In this document: positions 1 to 11,635 of the stretch, one piece after another
Layout of the letters: every line of letters begins with the position of its first letter
Numbering within the stretch: position 1 is the first letter of the stretch
NCBI RefSeq assembly: GCF_013373865.1
Contig: NC_050467.1
Coordinates: 35,077,132-35,141,131, forward strand
Length of the DNA stretch: 64,000 nt
From: Monomorium pharaonis
Lineage: Eukaryota; Arthropoda; Insecta; Hymenoptera; Formicidae
Direction: 5' to 3'
Program-made: the position numbers and the translations under genes
Notes under the pieces: generated by a model
Told to the model about the DNA's origin: nothing
The model's input: only the letters and a program-made list of their open reading frames with translations
Database searches by the model: none

Positions 1-857
1 GCATGGCTATTGAAACTCATTGCGTTTAGGTATCCATCGAATACTTAACGTTTTTGCTACATCTTGCTTGTCTGTTATTGTATGAAATTCGCTGCAGTCT
101 CCTTGTCCGCTCTCTTCGTCGCTCTCTTCGCCGAACAATTCTTCAGCCTTGTTTGATTGCCATTTATGCAACTCTGACCCTAACAACGTCATTATTTCGC
201 TTATTAAATGCTTAGCTTTTGTAACATTGTTCACTCCTGTCAAGAGACTTGTCTACGTATAAATCTCGTAAAAGAATTCGTGCCGATTGCGGATACAGTC
301 TCAGATATGCTAGCTAACTGTCGAATGCATCTTACTGCTAGAAAGGGTGCGCACGCCTGTCCATAAGTCACGGTATTTAACCGATATTCCTGTATATACG
401 CTCATCAGGTGAAAGACGCTATAAAACGTAATCGCGATCGCATTCTTGCACGAGAACCTGTCTGTACATCTTTTGCAAGTCAGCAATGATTCTAAATTGC
501 AGAATGATCTTAATTAAAGGATCTTGTAAAATAGCGCCTACCATCAGCGTATAATTTAAAGATAAGCCCGTACTTGTCTTGCAAGAAGCGTCGAACACAA
601 CACGAAGCTTCATGATAACGGTTGAATCCTGCCATATTTCGTGGTGAAGTAAATAAACAGCGTACGATCGAGTCACCGATCCCGATAAGACAACTGTCAT
701 GTGATTTAAATTGATATATTCTCACATGAACTCTCTCATATGACCTTCTAAACAAATCGTTACTTTTAAATTTTTGTTCTAAATATAATAATTGTTTGTC
801 AGCAATAGATTTCGATTTTCTATCAAGCTTCGTCTTATTTCCGTCGCGGAAAGGCAA
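1..857 (-). pseudogene. BEL/Pao retrotransposon reverse transcriptase remnant
   Basis: Broken reverse-transcriptase region of a BEL/Pao LTR retrotransposon, read right to left and cut by the window edge. The piece at 419-700 carries the family block LRVVFDAS, then a SLNYTLMVG segment and DLQKMYRQV, the expected order for the fingers/palm of Pao polymerases. The piece at 7-243 continues downstream with an AKHLISEI...ELHKWQSN segment and a terminal TLSIRWIP stretch. The reading frame is interrupted between these pieces, so no intact polymerase is encoded. It continues the gag/protease remnant at 1328-2332 in the same orientation. A dead transposon copy; the superfamily is fairly certain, the lineage is not. 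Confidence 0.75.
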
Positions 858-1327
858 TCAAACGATAATTCTACCTTCCTTGTCTCGAGTATGAGTTTCT
901 ATAAAAAATTGTTCACGTTCGTTCCTCATTCGACCATATCGTGTGTAAACTTGAGCAATTCTCGATCTCCTAAAATTTCGCAATAGCTTTATCTAGCGAT
1001 GTTCGTATACTCAGAAATACGTGAAGATTTACTCCGTTATCTGCAAAACACCAAAACGGAAGCGGACCCGAAATAATCCAGCCAAACTTGTATTATGCAA
1101 TGTTGGGATGTTAGTTCCAAGATCGATTTTCGCGGGCTGTAATATGCTTAAAAAGAATTTGCCACCCAATAACATGTCAACTTGACTCAGAAAATGTAAT
1201 ATTGGTTAATTTTAAAGTTTTTGTTATTTCTAGATTTCTTGTATCGATTGCGGCAGAAGGCACGTCTCTTATTATTTGCGGCACGATCAAACAAAATGCA
1301 GATAATTTATAATCTGTTACGTGTGAC

Positions 1328-2332
1328 TCAATTGTAACTCGACAACCTTGCGTAATGCGACAAGTTTAAATTGATTCTGATAATTGCTTCCTGAACGCAT
1401 TCTGATTTTATGTTTAATTTCGCACAAGCAGCCACCGTTATAAAGTTTGCTTCGCTGGCACTGTCGAGTAGGACGCGAATAGTTTGATATAATCCGTTAT
1501 CACCCTTAACTGCTCTTGCAGTTGCCATTAATATTTGAATCGAACGCTTGAAGTTAGATGCATGATATACAGAAAAGTTAACATTAGATCGCTCGTTCTG
1601 AATATCTTTATCGGTAGCGGTTTTTGCTTCACGCGCTAGGGAAACCTCTGTGGTGAATAGCTTCTCGTCCGGATGACACAATGTATTGTGTTGTTTAGCA
1701 CATACTCTATACGAAGATGCCCTGCACGTGCCGACTAAATGATTGTTTCGCAAACAATTGAAGCAAAGTTTTAACTGTTTAACTAAAATGCTCCAACCAA
1801 GCTTTTCCAATGCAGATAATTTGCTATTGTTAATTAGCGTTGTGACCGGAAATTGTCTCCAATCTTGAATCTTGCCGGAAAACATTGGAAGTTTTATGGT
1901 CGGCAGTTTGACTCTTGTTTCTCCGTTGGATGCTCCTCGTAACGAACTAGCAGAACTAAACATTCTGATTAATTCTGTTTGTTACTCAAGTACACGCATG
2001 ATTGCATCGTTAGCGTCGTACTTGCGGTTGATTTATAACTAGCAAGTTCTGATAAAAAATGTTTTTAGTTCGATATATCGTGCGTCAAACTCGTCGTTTT
2101 CTCGTTGATCCTTTGCTGAAAATTTCTCCTCCTTGCTGACAATTAATAATTGTTTTTGTAATTCTTCAAATTCTTTGTGAATTTTCTCAAGCCTTTCGGC
2201 ATTAATTATATTATTGTCTCTGCGTCGGCAGATACTTGCTTGTGTACCTTTTCGGCATATTTCTACAGATTGGTTTATTTACCCTTGATATAACGTTTTT
2301 TTTTGTCTCTTTGCACAATTCTTCGCTCATGA
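1328..2332 (-). pseudogene. BEL/Pao gag and protease remnant
   Basis: Upstream half of the same BEL/Pao copy. A start-like ATG lies at about 2330, followed by frame-shifted gag text (ERLEKIHKEFEELQKQ, then RYIELKTFF). The open part (1328-1963) contains VKLPTIKLPMFSGKIQDW, typical of Pao gag. It also holds a zinc knuckle, C-F-N-C...H...C (CX2CX4HX4C), followed by a second Cys/His cluster, and a retropepsin-like LLDSASEANFIT block, where the usual motif is D-S/T-G/A. Several stops and frameshifts break the frame. Alternative: a degenerate Gypsy gag, but the knuckle plus protease spacing favours BEL/Pao. Confidence 0.75.
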
Positions 2333-2448
2333 TTAATGAATTTCTTGATTTTCCTTTTTAACATTTACCTTGCTGCAAACTCTTGGAAATTTCTTAATAG
2401 TTTTAGCACAACTTTATTTGCTGATCTCGCACACATTTGTGTAACCAT

Positions 2449-2700
2449 GTACGAGATAGTTAATAGACTTGAATTCTATTTTAACTTAATCACTTTAATT
2501 CATTAATTATAATAATTATTGATTACGAGAATACATTAGCGAAGGTTTTTCAAAGATGCGAACGACTTGAGGACCGATCGCGAAATGATCTTGTCCTCTA
2601 ACTCTCAGTTTATTTGTAAGTATTCGACCTAACTCTCATTCGACTGAAGTCGAGAATACAATCGATCGATTTTCTTCCAAACATAGTATGTACATACATA
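2449..2700 (-). other. possible LTR of the BEL/Pao copy
   Basis: Upstream of the gag start on the minus strand the sequence reads ...CTATCTCGTACA followed at once by TGGTTACACAAATG. This fits an LTR ending in ACA with a primer-binding site starting TGG. An AATAAA on the minus strand lies near 2610. No second LTR copy is in the window to prove the boundaries, so this is tentative. Confidence 0.25.
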
Positions 2701-2759
2701 TATTTTATAAGTAATTATTAGTCCCTTATGCTACTTTGAATCGGTTTTCTGCGTTTGTG

Positions 2760-3240
2760 GGTTATACCATGTCATGTTATACATATTTTATATCATCATG
2801 TTATTATATCGTAACTACTCGGTTAAATGGTCAAGTATACTTTTGTATGTCACATATTGAAACTTCGATTTTCGATGAAGGCATAGCTTAAAATTGTCAT
2901 AAAGTTTACATCATGTATTTTATTTTCTTGAACAAAAATAAAATCTTATAAGAAAAAACAGACTCAGTTTTATTTTTGACTAAGAAATAAAATTCTTCAC
3001 GTGAACTTTATGACAACTTTGAACATACTACAGCTTTATCAAAAATCGAAGTTTCAGTATGTGACATAGGGTGCGTTCCGTTTCTAACATGATGTATCAT
3101 TCATTCTCGTTTAACGTTTAACAAACAACGAGGATGTACATAGCACCATGCGCATCTTGCACGAAATGGAACGCATTCATAAAAATGGGATTACCAACTA
3201 TTTGACCGAATAATTACGACATAAAGTGACATGATTCTCC
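2760..3240. repeat. nested foldback (outer arms 2760-2840/3185-3240, inner arms 2846-2930/2976-3066)
   Basis: The outer arms carry CATGTCA...GTAACTACTCGGTTAAATGG and its inverted counterpart. An inner palindrome pairs GTCACATATTGAAACTTCGA with its reverse complement at 3040-3065. A separate 110-bp foldback (3069-3178) sits in the right side. No coding capacity. Confidence 0.65.
3069..3178. mobile_element. 110-bp GGGTGCGTTCC-type MITE with ATA target duplication
   Basis: The terminal inverted repeats are GGGTGCGTTCC and GGAACGCATTC, flanked by ATA at 3066-3068 and 3179-3181. It resembles the element at 22758-22878 in its termini. Too short to code. Confidence 0.65.
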
Positions 3241-4034
3241 ATTGTTTAAAGAGATCTTCTAATCTGGAGAGCAAATTTTAGCGCTATTTTTGGAAATTTT
3301 CTGTGAGAAACTTATAAGGTTTTTTGGAATCTGATTTTTTCTTCCATATTAGTACACTTTTAAAGTTTATTTTAATATTTATTTATTAAAAAATATTAAT
3401 AAATAAAAAAGTTATAGTATATTAAAATAACACTGTCACATTCTGATTTAAATGTCCGTTTTGGGTCAATACATTTAAGTAATAATAATAATAATACTTT
3501 ATTACTCTTCAGCAATTTACATAGTGCCAAGAAGGGGACTTGATTTACAATCAAAAGACTATCCATTCATCCTTCCATCCATCCATCCTCCTATTATTTA
3601 GATCACAAAGCCTTACTTTATTCTAAACTAAAATAAATAAACTAAGCTAAATACAATCTAATATATATATAACTAACTATAATACTTTATGGCTTACGGT
3701 TTACATCACAGTTAGTGGCTTATTCTTTACAGTTTTTCTTTTCCTCTTTACTTTTTTACAGTTTTACAATTACAATTAGCTAATACAAAATGTCTTCATC
3801 CTCCTATGTCTCCTAAATAACTTTTCCTCTTTTCTAATTCGCCTATGTTCTATCCTCTTAAATCTGTGACCCTATTTCTACCTCCTTATTCCTATCTTTA
3901 TAAGCTTTATACGCTTTTTTTTCCTTCCAGAATTTTAACAAAACTCTCTTTTTTTTCATCTAATTCATCATTTTCTAGTCTCTTTTTTTCCCTCTTATTT
4001 TTAAGCAATCAAACCATGTCCTCGTTATCTCACA

Positions 4035-7000
4035 GTCCTCTATAAGATGGTCTAAATTATCCTTTCCTTTCCTACAAAATACGCAAATCCTATCCTCTTC
4101 CTTTAACCAATATTTATTATCTTCTTCCATATTACCGCATCTTAATCTAACTAACGCTTTTACGTAATATCTCTTTTACTTGAAACATTTTTCCTACTTA
4201 GATATTTTGGTTTCTTATCTATCCTATCCGTACCTACTTTATATTTCGTTTTATATCTTGCCCCTCTTAATCTACTTTCTAGCTCCTGCTTCTGTACGTC
4301 TCTATCCCTAGATTCCATTTCTTTAGCGAATTTCCCAGCTACCTCGCTTTCTAGTAATTCTAATGCCCTTGAACTCCAACCATTCCTGTTAAGATAGTTT
4401 TCCCTCTCTATCCCATATTGGTCCTTCCATCCCTCTTTTTCTTTTTCATTCCAGCACAATTTCACCCATCTATTATCTTCTAACACTTTAATTTTATCCT
4501 CGAACTTCCTAGCTCTTGTGTACCCCATTTAACTCTTAATTTTTCCAACCCTAATTCTAACATCATTATGTATCTCGGAGTGCAAAAATCGAAGGTAAAG
4601 ATCCATTTAACGTAGTCTAACATTACCTTCTCTAATTCTTTTCTTTCTACCCATCCCCATAATTCTACTCCATATGACATTACACTTTTGACTAGATAGC
4701 TAAATAACATCCATCTCCTACTAAAATCATTTTTACAAACTCTTTCACCTAAACCCCATACCCTATTAGCCGCCAGTTTACCTTTTATTCCTAATGTCTT
4801 TTATATGGTTACTATAATCTTCCTTTCTATTAAAAACAAAACCTAAGTATTTAAAGGAACTTACCTCTTCTAATTTCCTATCTTTCCATTTCCATCTACC
4901 TATTTTTTTCTTACCGCTCCTATGGAATATCATTACCTTTGTTTTTTCCATGTTTAACTCTAAACCTTTGTTTTTTAAGAACTGCTTAAGCGAATCCATC
5001 ATGTTCATTAAACCTACCCTATTCTTCGCTACCAAGACCATATCATCCGCGTATGCAAGAGACCATATCCTTTTCTTACCTAATTTTATACCGCCTATCC
5101 CTCTCTTACATAAGTAGCTATCCAAATCTGCAATATATAAGTTGAAAAGTAATGGACTCATCACACAGCCCTGTCTAACTCCTTTGGTCGTGTAGAACTC
5201 CTCCGTCAGCCCTTCTTCGGTCTTCACCGTCACTGTCGTGTTTTCATATAACTTCTTCACTCTCCTAATTGTCTGCTTCCTTATACCTGAATCTTCTAGT
5301 ATTTTCCATAGCTTCTCCCTTCTTATGTTATCGAAAGCTGCCTTCAAATCCACGAAAAGGGCAAAGATCTTCTTATCCTCCTTCCATTTTTCTCTCTGAA
5401 TCACATGGTTCAGAATGAAGATATTCTCCATTGCTCTTCTACCTTTCCTGAAGCCGCCTTGACTTTCCGGTAACATCCTTAGCTTCTCCGTTTCCTCCTC
5501 TAGGATTCCTCCGCGTAAATTTTATATGCAGAACAGAGCAGAGAAATACCTCTATAGTTTCCTGTTTTTTCCTGATCCCCCTTTTTATATAAAGGCAAGA
5601 CCACGCTGACCTTCCAGTCCTCTGGGATGTTGTCCCCGCATCAAATTTTCCTTATTAGTTCTGTTAATCCCTTTCTAATAGCTGTACCTCCGTAACGCCA
5701 TGCCTCTAGGGATATCCCGTCTATGCCTGGAGCTTTCTTATTCTTCAATTTCTCTAACGCTCTTCCGACAATCTCTTCATTAATCGAAAGTCGCCAATTT
5801 CCTCTTTCTTTTCGTTTCCATTTTTATTTCCATTTCCATTTTCGGTTTCTTCTCCAATTAACTCCCCATCAATCTCTATGGTCAGCCACCTCCTTTCTAT
5901 CCGTCCCATCCAGTAGTTTCCTGAAGTACCTTTCCCATTCATTTTTTCCTATCTTGTTTCTTATCTTCCTTCTTCCTTTTCCTGTCCTTTTGTTAATATA
6001 CTTCCATACCTCTGTAGCATTCTTCAGATATCTGAGTTCTATTTCTTCTTTTTCTTTCCATTCCGCATATTTTTGTTCCAAGAAATTTCTTAGATTATTC
6101 TTGTCTCCTAAATATGCCTCTCTTGTGGTCCTTCCTTTCCTCCATTTTCTTAAGCTTCTATGTACCTTCCTTTTTTCTTTGATACAACTTCTGTCCCACC
6201 ATTCCTTGTGTCCTATTTCTTTCTTCTTTCAGACTACCTCTTTTTTAATCATAGCCTCTGATACCGTTTCCTTTAGATTTTTCCAGATTTCTTCCGTTGT
6301 TTCATTTGCCAGATTTTCTGTCCACTCCGCTACTTCTGTCCTTTCTTCATATCTGGCTCTTGATTCCACATCCCAAAGTGTTCTTGTCCTCTTTTCCGTT
6401 GTCTGTTGCTGTATCTCTTCTATCCACTGTTGCCGCCGTTCCAGGTTTATCCTCACCGACAGGGACATGTGATCTGAGTTCACTCTTTCCTGAACATTAA
6501 ACTTAATAATCCTATTAGTACATTCATCGCTTGCAATAACATAGTCAATAACGGTATTACCTCTAGCCCTTACGTACGTAAATTCGCCTTCCCTATCAGT
6601 AGTTCCATTCAATATAAAACCTCCTATATCATTTACAAATTCTACCAAATCCTTCCCGTTATTACCTATTATCTTATCCTTGCTTTTTCTGCCAATACCT
6701 GTCGCTTCTTCTTCTATACCTAATTTTCCTATTTTTATATTAAAATCTCTTCCTATTAAGAACGCTTCATTCCTATTTCTTTCTACTATTTCCATAATAG
6801 ACCTTTTTACAGTTTCCCAGTTACCTTGATTATAAACTGTTATTATCCATAGACACTTCCCTCTAAACATTTTTTCTAATCTAGATGCTATCCACCTTTC
6901 TCCACTCATACTAGTTAATTTCCTATCGTTGCTCCCCCAGTCCTTCTTTTTTCCTATTATAAATCCTCCCTTCGCTCTACCTCTTTTTTTATCTCTTTCT

Positions 7001-7320
7001 GCGTAAAGACATTCCCATATGTGTGAGCCTGGTAGCATCTCCTTTAATTTATTCCAACCCTTTTCCTCCACCCAAGTTTCCACTAAACCTACATAATCAA
7101 AATCCTTCACATATTCCCAGAAATCCCTATCCTGTCTTCCTAAGCCCGCTACGTTCCAGAATAAAACCTTCCTATCAATCTTTATCCTATGTGTCTTCTT
7201 ACTAATACCGATACCTATGTTTTTATTTTGCCTTTTATTTCTATTTCTACTTCTACTTCTGCTTTTTACTTTTTTCTCTCCTTGGCAACTATTTAGTTTC
7301 CCCTTTCTCCTAGACTTCCC
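4035..7320 (-). pseudogene. LINE ORF2: endonuclease, reverse transcriptase, CCHC end (frameshifted)
   Basis: The endonuclease opens with KVLFWNVAGLGRQDRDFW at about 7170 and holds GLVETW, the GRDFNIKIG block and the SDHMSLSV end near 6475, the catalytic order of LINE endonucleases. A linker follows (5754-6081). Reverse transcriptase blocks lie at 4778-5476: QGGFRKGR, FVDLKAAFDN, GVRQGCVMSPLLFN and SLAYADDMVLV. Downstream come VMSYGVELWGW and a CX2CX8HX4C knuckle (CVFC...H...C) near 4045-4086. At least four frame breaks split the ORF, for example near 6230, 5480, 4760 and 4160. Expected role: target-primed reverse transcription. This copy is dead. Confidence 0.88.
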
Positions 7321-7700
7321 TCTTTTCTCCCTTTATCATCTCCTTTAATCCTATCTCTACTAACACTATCTTCCTCCTTGTTTATTTCTATCTCTACCTT
7401 CTTTTCGCCATCTCCTAATCTACTCTTTGTAACTCTATTATTCTTTCCTAACTCCACATTTTCCCATTTTACCCAAATTCCATTTATTTTTACTCTACCT
7501 ACGCCAATCTTGATTATCCTACCTTTATTTTTTTCTTCTTTTACCCACCTAGCTATGTTCCTCTGAGTATATCTCTCTTCCTACGTCATATCCTGTTCTA
7601 TAAAAATCTGCTCCCCTCTAAGTTTACTAATCATAGTTTATTAATCATAACGTCCCTTTTTATTTTCTCGTTTTCCAAACATCCTATTATTACCGAACCA
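7300..7700 (-). pseudogene. LINE ORF1 C-terminal fragment
   Basis: Downstream of the truncated 5' end the minus strand reads ENEKIKRDVMINK, a one-base frame change, then KLRGEQIFIEQDMT, a stop where Trp is expected, then EERYTQRNIARWVKEE and GVGRVKINGIWVKWE. This is the end of an ORF1 nucleic-acid-binding protein of the coiled-coil/RRM type found in many insect LINEs. It ends in a lysine/glutamate-rich tail near 7300 and overlaps the start of ORF2 in another frame. Confidence 0.6.
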
Positions 7701-7741
7701 CTTCAATACATTTAAGTAATTTACCCGGGGATGGATAAGTT

Positions 7742-8660
7742 TGTGAGAAAATTAATCTTCACCAAAAAGATAACGAATCTTATAAATTTGATAACGAGGA
7801 TCTGTTTTCCTGATATTTTTTAAATGAGGAAAGTTAATTTCAAAATCAATCCTGTTCAGTTTATATTTATTTTGTTTTGAAGGTTTTTCGGAAGATTGGG
7901 TCAAAAGTTTAACTAATTCAGTTATTAATATCAGAGGATCGCGATTTGAGATTATTGCTTGATTAATTTGATATCTCAATCTTTTAATTCTTACACGTCT
8001 ACTATCCTTTTTGGGCATTAAATATTTTATAGTTAGATTTATATTTATAATACTCAGTTGCCACACCTGAGGAAGAGTCAGGATTTAGGTCTGTTGCCAC
8101 GCTAACGTCAGCGACAGGACCCGAAAGATCTGTCTCAATGCTCTCGGCAGCGATAGAGTTTGATTTGATCTGTTGCCACCCAAATGGAAGCGACAGAATT
8201 AGAAAAGAACTTAAATGATCTTGAAAGAGAAATCAAGTTAATTACCTTTATTCCGAAAATCTGATTTCGAAGCAACAAACTCTAAGGTTTAAGACCCGAG
8301 TGATGCTGCAGGCTAACTGCAGATTAAGAGACTCGTTCGATAAACTAAGATTTAAAAGTTCCGACAAAGATCGAGACTAAACCGTACTGAGCTGAACAAT
8401 ACTCTACTTAAGCGTTTCGATTCCCTTATTTATACTTAATTTCCCTCTACTTTTTTTTCTCTACGTAAGCTTAATTCCTAGTGGAGGAGGAAGGTTTTGT
8501 CTCAGGGTGTAATTCTATGCTCTATCAATTTTGATATCGACCCGCGCCTGGTATCATCAGTAATCGAATAAGAAATCAATATTCATGTATTCCAATATTA
8601 AGATTCAGTTTAAAATAATTATTGCAATTTAAGTTTTAATGTTCCCGCGTACGTTACACA
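7742..8660 (-). mobile_element. probable Gypsy-type LTR, leader and gag start (fragment)
   Basis: Read on the minus strand from 8660, the sequence begins TGTGTAACGTACGCGGGAAC. It has a TATA-like GTATAAATAAGG near 8424-8440 and an AATAAA near 8246. It then passes into a leader with three copies of a GTGGCAACAG-like motif (about 8170, 8090 and 8055). A 104-codon frame (7752-8066) follows; it is basic at its N-terminus (PKKDSRRVRIKRLRYQ) and matches nothing I recognise. Layout and composition suit a 5' LTR plus leader plus start of gag. The second LTR and polymerase are absent, so the class is an inference. Confidence 0.4.
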
Positions 8661-9590
8661 CATAAAGAAAAGGTGTCTGGACGGTGACAATTTCGGCTTT
8701 TGTAGATACCTGAACCAAAAAACTCAAGATTCTTAATTATTATTAAGGCATTGGCTCTAGCCTCTACCAGAATTTTTATTCAAAAATCGAAATTTACATT
8801 ATTTAATAGAAAATTGTTATTTGAAAAAAATTCACTTTTTTCACAGTTTTTTAATAAACAAATTATCGTAAAATTAATAAAAATAATTTTTTTAGCTTGA
8901 TTGAGATAGGAGCTATAGCAACATATCTACTGAGTATGTGTGTAAGATTCTATCTCAATTGGACAATTAGAACCTGAGATATCATTGTCACTAGTTTGAA
9001 AAACATGGTTTTAAGAAAAACGCGTTTTAAGTTTTTTTTTGTTATTCGTACTGATTGCATAGAGATAATTTTACTTACGATTAATTAGCTATATACCCTT
9101 AGCTTGCACACTTTAGCCGAATCACATAGTTAGCACCCTGGGGTCTTTATAACCCCAAAGACTAAAATGTGTGCCCTTATTGGCTATTATTACTAAAAAA
9201 AATTACCAGAATTCTTTAAGTGTTGCTTCAAAAGATACTGTAGTAAATTTATATACAATTTAAGGTTAAGTAAGAAAAAAATCAAATTCGAAAAAAATCA
9301 AATTCGTAAAAAATCTAAAAAATTACTTCACAGAAAATTTCACAACTCTGATTTTTTCATATAAAAAGTTAAAACTGTAGTGTTATACTCTTGAGACATC
9401 ACGGTTTCAGAAAAAAAATTGTTTGATAATAGTTGTTTCAAAAAAGGTATTTATTTTGAAAATTAAAGTGATGAATTTCAAGTAAAAAAAAATGTAATTT
9501 TTCAAGTTTGCTTATTTATTCATTAAATAATAATGAATAACATAATAAAAAAGTAAAAAGTGAAAATTAATAAATATAAATAAATTTGAG
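8661..9590. other. AT-rich non-coding stretch
   Basis: No gene or clear element is seen. A small hairpin CTGGGGTCTTTATAACCCCA lies near 9138-9158 and may be the subterminal part of the piggyBac remnant to its right. Confidence 0.4.
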
Positions 9591-9599
9591 CATAAAAGA

Positions 9600-9960
9600 A
9601 TTACATTTCAGTGCAATCAGACAAAATAGAAGTCAATGATCTGAACAGATTGGTCGCCTGCAGGACGAGCATGCTTCTTTGGTCTTATCTCCTTTACGAT
9701 TGCACACGGCACATGAATAATAAAAAATTAATAATTATTATAAATTACATTAAAGTATTATTTATGTTTGTAAAAATTTAAAATATAAAATTAATTTTAT
9801 TTTTAAATTTAAAAAGGTGACGAATTTGCGGAAAAGATCACTGCACCGCTAATTCTCTCACCAATTTTGGCATCGAGCAGCTCTTGACGTATAGTCTGAG
9901 TTCAAGTTCATAATTGATATGTCATCTAATAAAAATCATAAAAGTACTATATGATCTCAA
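9600..9960 (-). pseudogene. piggyBac-type transposase C-terminal remnant
   Basis: The minus strand at 9612-9715 reads SCAVCNRKGDKTKEACSSCR followed by RPICSDH and a stop. This CX2C...CX2C...C pattern is the cysteine-rich end of piggyBac (PGBD) transposases. Just upstream (9815-9900) is TIRQELLDAKIGERISG, similar to the region before the cysteine domain. The rest of the transposase is missing. A GGCACATTGGGGTC-like motif near 10070 and its partner near 9130-9175 may be remnants of the ends. Small and decayed. Confidence 0.45.
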
Positions 9961-10189
9961 CAAAAAAAATTAAATATTGTTTAACATGATGTACTTACCT
10001 TATTTAACACGCCAATAACAAAAATTTGGAGGAAAAAAATATGAAAAGAATTCGTCTAATAATCACAATTGGCACATTGGGGTCTCTGAGGGCACCACTC
10101 CAGTTCGCTGGATTGTTGCGAACACACTAACGCTTTTAAAACTATGCTCAGTGGCTTAAAAAAAAGTTTGTTTCTTAAACTAACACTAA

Positions 10190-10334
10190 GGCCGGTATTC
10201 ATAGTCGAATCTTATTTCGAGATTGTCTCAAGCAATGTCTTAAGATGCTAATACAGCTCTGTGATTGGTTGATGGCATCTTAAGACAGTACTTAAGATGA
10301 TCTTAAATATAAGATCCGACTATGAATACTGGCC
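10190..10334. mobile_element. 145-bp MITE, family 1 (GGCCGGTATTCATAGTC), TAA target duplication
   Basis: The inverted termini GGCCGGTATTCATAGTC and GACTATGAATACTGGCC (allowing one or two changes) are flanked by TAA at 10187-10189 and 10335-10337. The centre contains GTGATTGGTTGATGG. Other copies lie at 21440-21598 and 21611-21936. Confidence 0.85.
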
Positions 10335-10587
10335 TAAATGGCGCCACTATTGCGATTTTCGTGCAATAAGGTTGTTCAAATTCAAATTAAACTAGGCTGG
10401 GATCATATTGACCTCATGGTGCCATGCTAAAAATTAAAGCAAATCGCATTGTTTGAAAGTTAAATCCGTCATATTGAATCTGCCATGTAAAATTTTGAAA
10501 CCAAAATTGTAAAGAGCAACAAAAAAAATTCTAAAAAGATTATAGTTTTAAATTTTTGTTCTTGAAGTCCTTAAAAAGTTAATAAAA

Positions 10588-10990
10588 TGTCAAGTGAGAA
10601 ACGATCAATGACAAGCATTAAAAAGTTGGTAAAAATTAATTCAAACAATGTTTAATCTCAACTCAACATCGTGCAAGTTAATGATAATAAAACGATTTCA
10701 ACTATACCGAACAGTTCGGACTTACTTGTCCTTTTTCAACGTATTATGTAACAATAAGAATTAAACGAATGACAGAACCAATAGTTTGAGCGTTATACTA
10801 TCTTCTGTCATTCGTTTAATTCTTACTGTTACACAATACGCTGAAGGACAAGTAAGTCCGAAACTGTTCGATGTAGTTGAAATCGTTTTATTCTCATTAA
10901 CTTGCGCGATGTTGAGTTGAGATTAAACATTGTTTGAATTAATTTTTACTAACTTTTTAATGCTTGTCATTGACCGTTTCCCACTTGATA
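10588..10990. repeat. long foldback (about 400 bp)
   Basis: The left arm begins TCAAGTGAGAAACGATCAAT and is matched by its reverse complement ending near 10990. The arms (about 195 bp each) share, among others, CATTCGTTTAATTCTTA and GGACAAGTAAGTCCG blocks. The centre is near 10790. No coding sequence. Confidence 0.8.
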
Positions 10991-11167
10991 TTATGTGTAA
11001 GCATCTTGCAAGCTTGTGAATGTTTATTATTAATTTGTTAATAAAATGTATTGTTTTCGACTATATCTTCTAACGAACCCTGTATAATTTTTTAAATTTG
11101 TTTCTAAATGCAAATTGTAAACATCTAATTTAAGAAAAAAATATCGAATCTTGCTTATATGTTTCAG

Positions 11168-11380
11168 AACGTATCCATCGGGATAGTAGGAAAGAATTAT
11201 GATTTTGCTATTCTCGACGAAACCACCACAGCCGCTTACTTGTCTCAGATTGAGGGGGACGATAAACGTGCACGGCCTACAGAGCCAGCTATACAGGACG
11301 ACAACAAACCACCGCAAGATCCGCCTGCTGATGAAGGCCCACAGGACCCTCAAGTTGCAATCGCCATGGAGATGGATTGA
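11168..11380 (+). CDS. PSMA1: proteasome subunit alpha type-1, last coding exon
   Basis: This 70-residue C-terminal exon starts NVSIGIVGKNYDFAILDE and ends in an acidic, proline-rich tail (KPPQDPPADEGPQDPQVAI...). The NVSIGIVGK block is the final beta strand of the alpha-1 subunit of the 20S proteasome, followed in all animals by a variable P/D/E-rich tail. The acceptor ATGTTTCAG ends at 11167, and AAC starts in phase 0. Stop TGA at 11378-11380. Known role: structural ring subunit of the 20S core. I find no upstream exons in 1-11158, which is filled with transposons, so they must lie off the left edge across a long intron, or this is a detached exon. It is convergent with LIAS, with 255 bp between stops. 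Confidence 0.85.
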   Translation, partial: NVSIGIVGKNYDFAILDETTTAAYLSQIEGDDKRARPTEPAIQDDNKPPQDPPADEGPQDPQVAIAMEMD

Positions 11381-11635
11381 AACAGTATAAACTTGAATAA
11401 TATAAATTTTATTTGCATTCAATTTATATATAATACAGAGCTGCATTTTGCGATTAAAATTTAATTTTGTAAAATCTAAATAGATGACTATTTATTATCA
11501 ATCTATCAACAATAATATGCCATCATTTTGTCACTAAAATGCGGCAGTTTTCTTTTTACAGTATCTGTGAATTTATTGCTTATATCCTATTGTATCTCAA
11601 CTAAATATTTAGATCTACACCACAATATCTTTCAT
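11381..11635. promoter_or_regulatory. shared 3' intergenic region of PSMA1 and LIAS
   Basis: These 255 bp separate the two stop codons. A minus-strand AATAAA lies at 11408-11413 (TTTATT on the + strand), 220 bp past the LIAS stop. No perfect AATAAA is seen for PSMA1 on the + strand, although A-rich variants occur near 11395-11400. If the LIAS signal is used, its 3' UTR reaches close to the PSMA1 stop. Confidence 0.4.

Larger units (their letters stand above)
3466..7720 (-). mobile_element. non-LTR retrotransposon (LINE) insertion with 18-bp target duplication
   Basis: A minus-strand LINE occupies 3484-7702. The flanking 18-mer tcaatacatttaagtaat occurs at 3466-3483 and again at 7703-7720, which is a target-site duplication. 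The 3' end on the minus strand ends GTAATAAAGTATTATTATT, a short ATT-repeat tail. The 5' end is truncated inside ORF1. It encodes an ORF1 tail, an apurinic-type endonuclease, a reverse transcriptase with a YADD active site, and a C-terminal CCHC knuckle. Scattered frameshifts and stops show it is inactive. The clade (R1/I/Jockey group) cannot be settled by eye. Confidence 0.9.

Noticed and set aside
5723..6472. 249-codon + strand frame
   Set aside because: Antisense of the LINE ORF2 endonuclease region.
7752..8066. Independent host gene for the 104-codon basic frame
   Set aside because: Its position just after an LTR-like segment and lack of splice or promoter features make a retrotransposon gag start more likely, though unproven.
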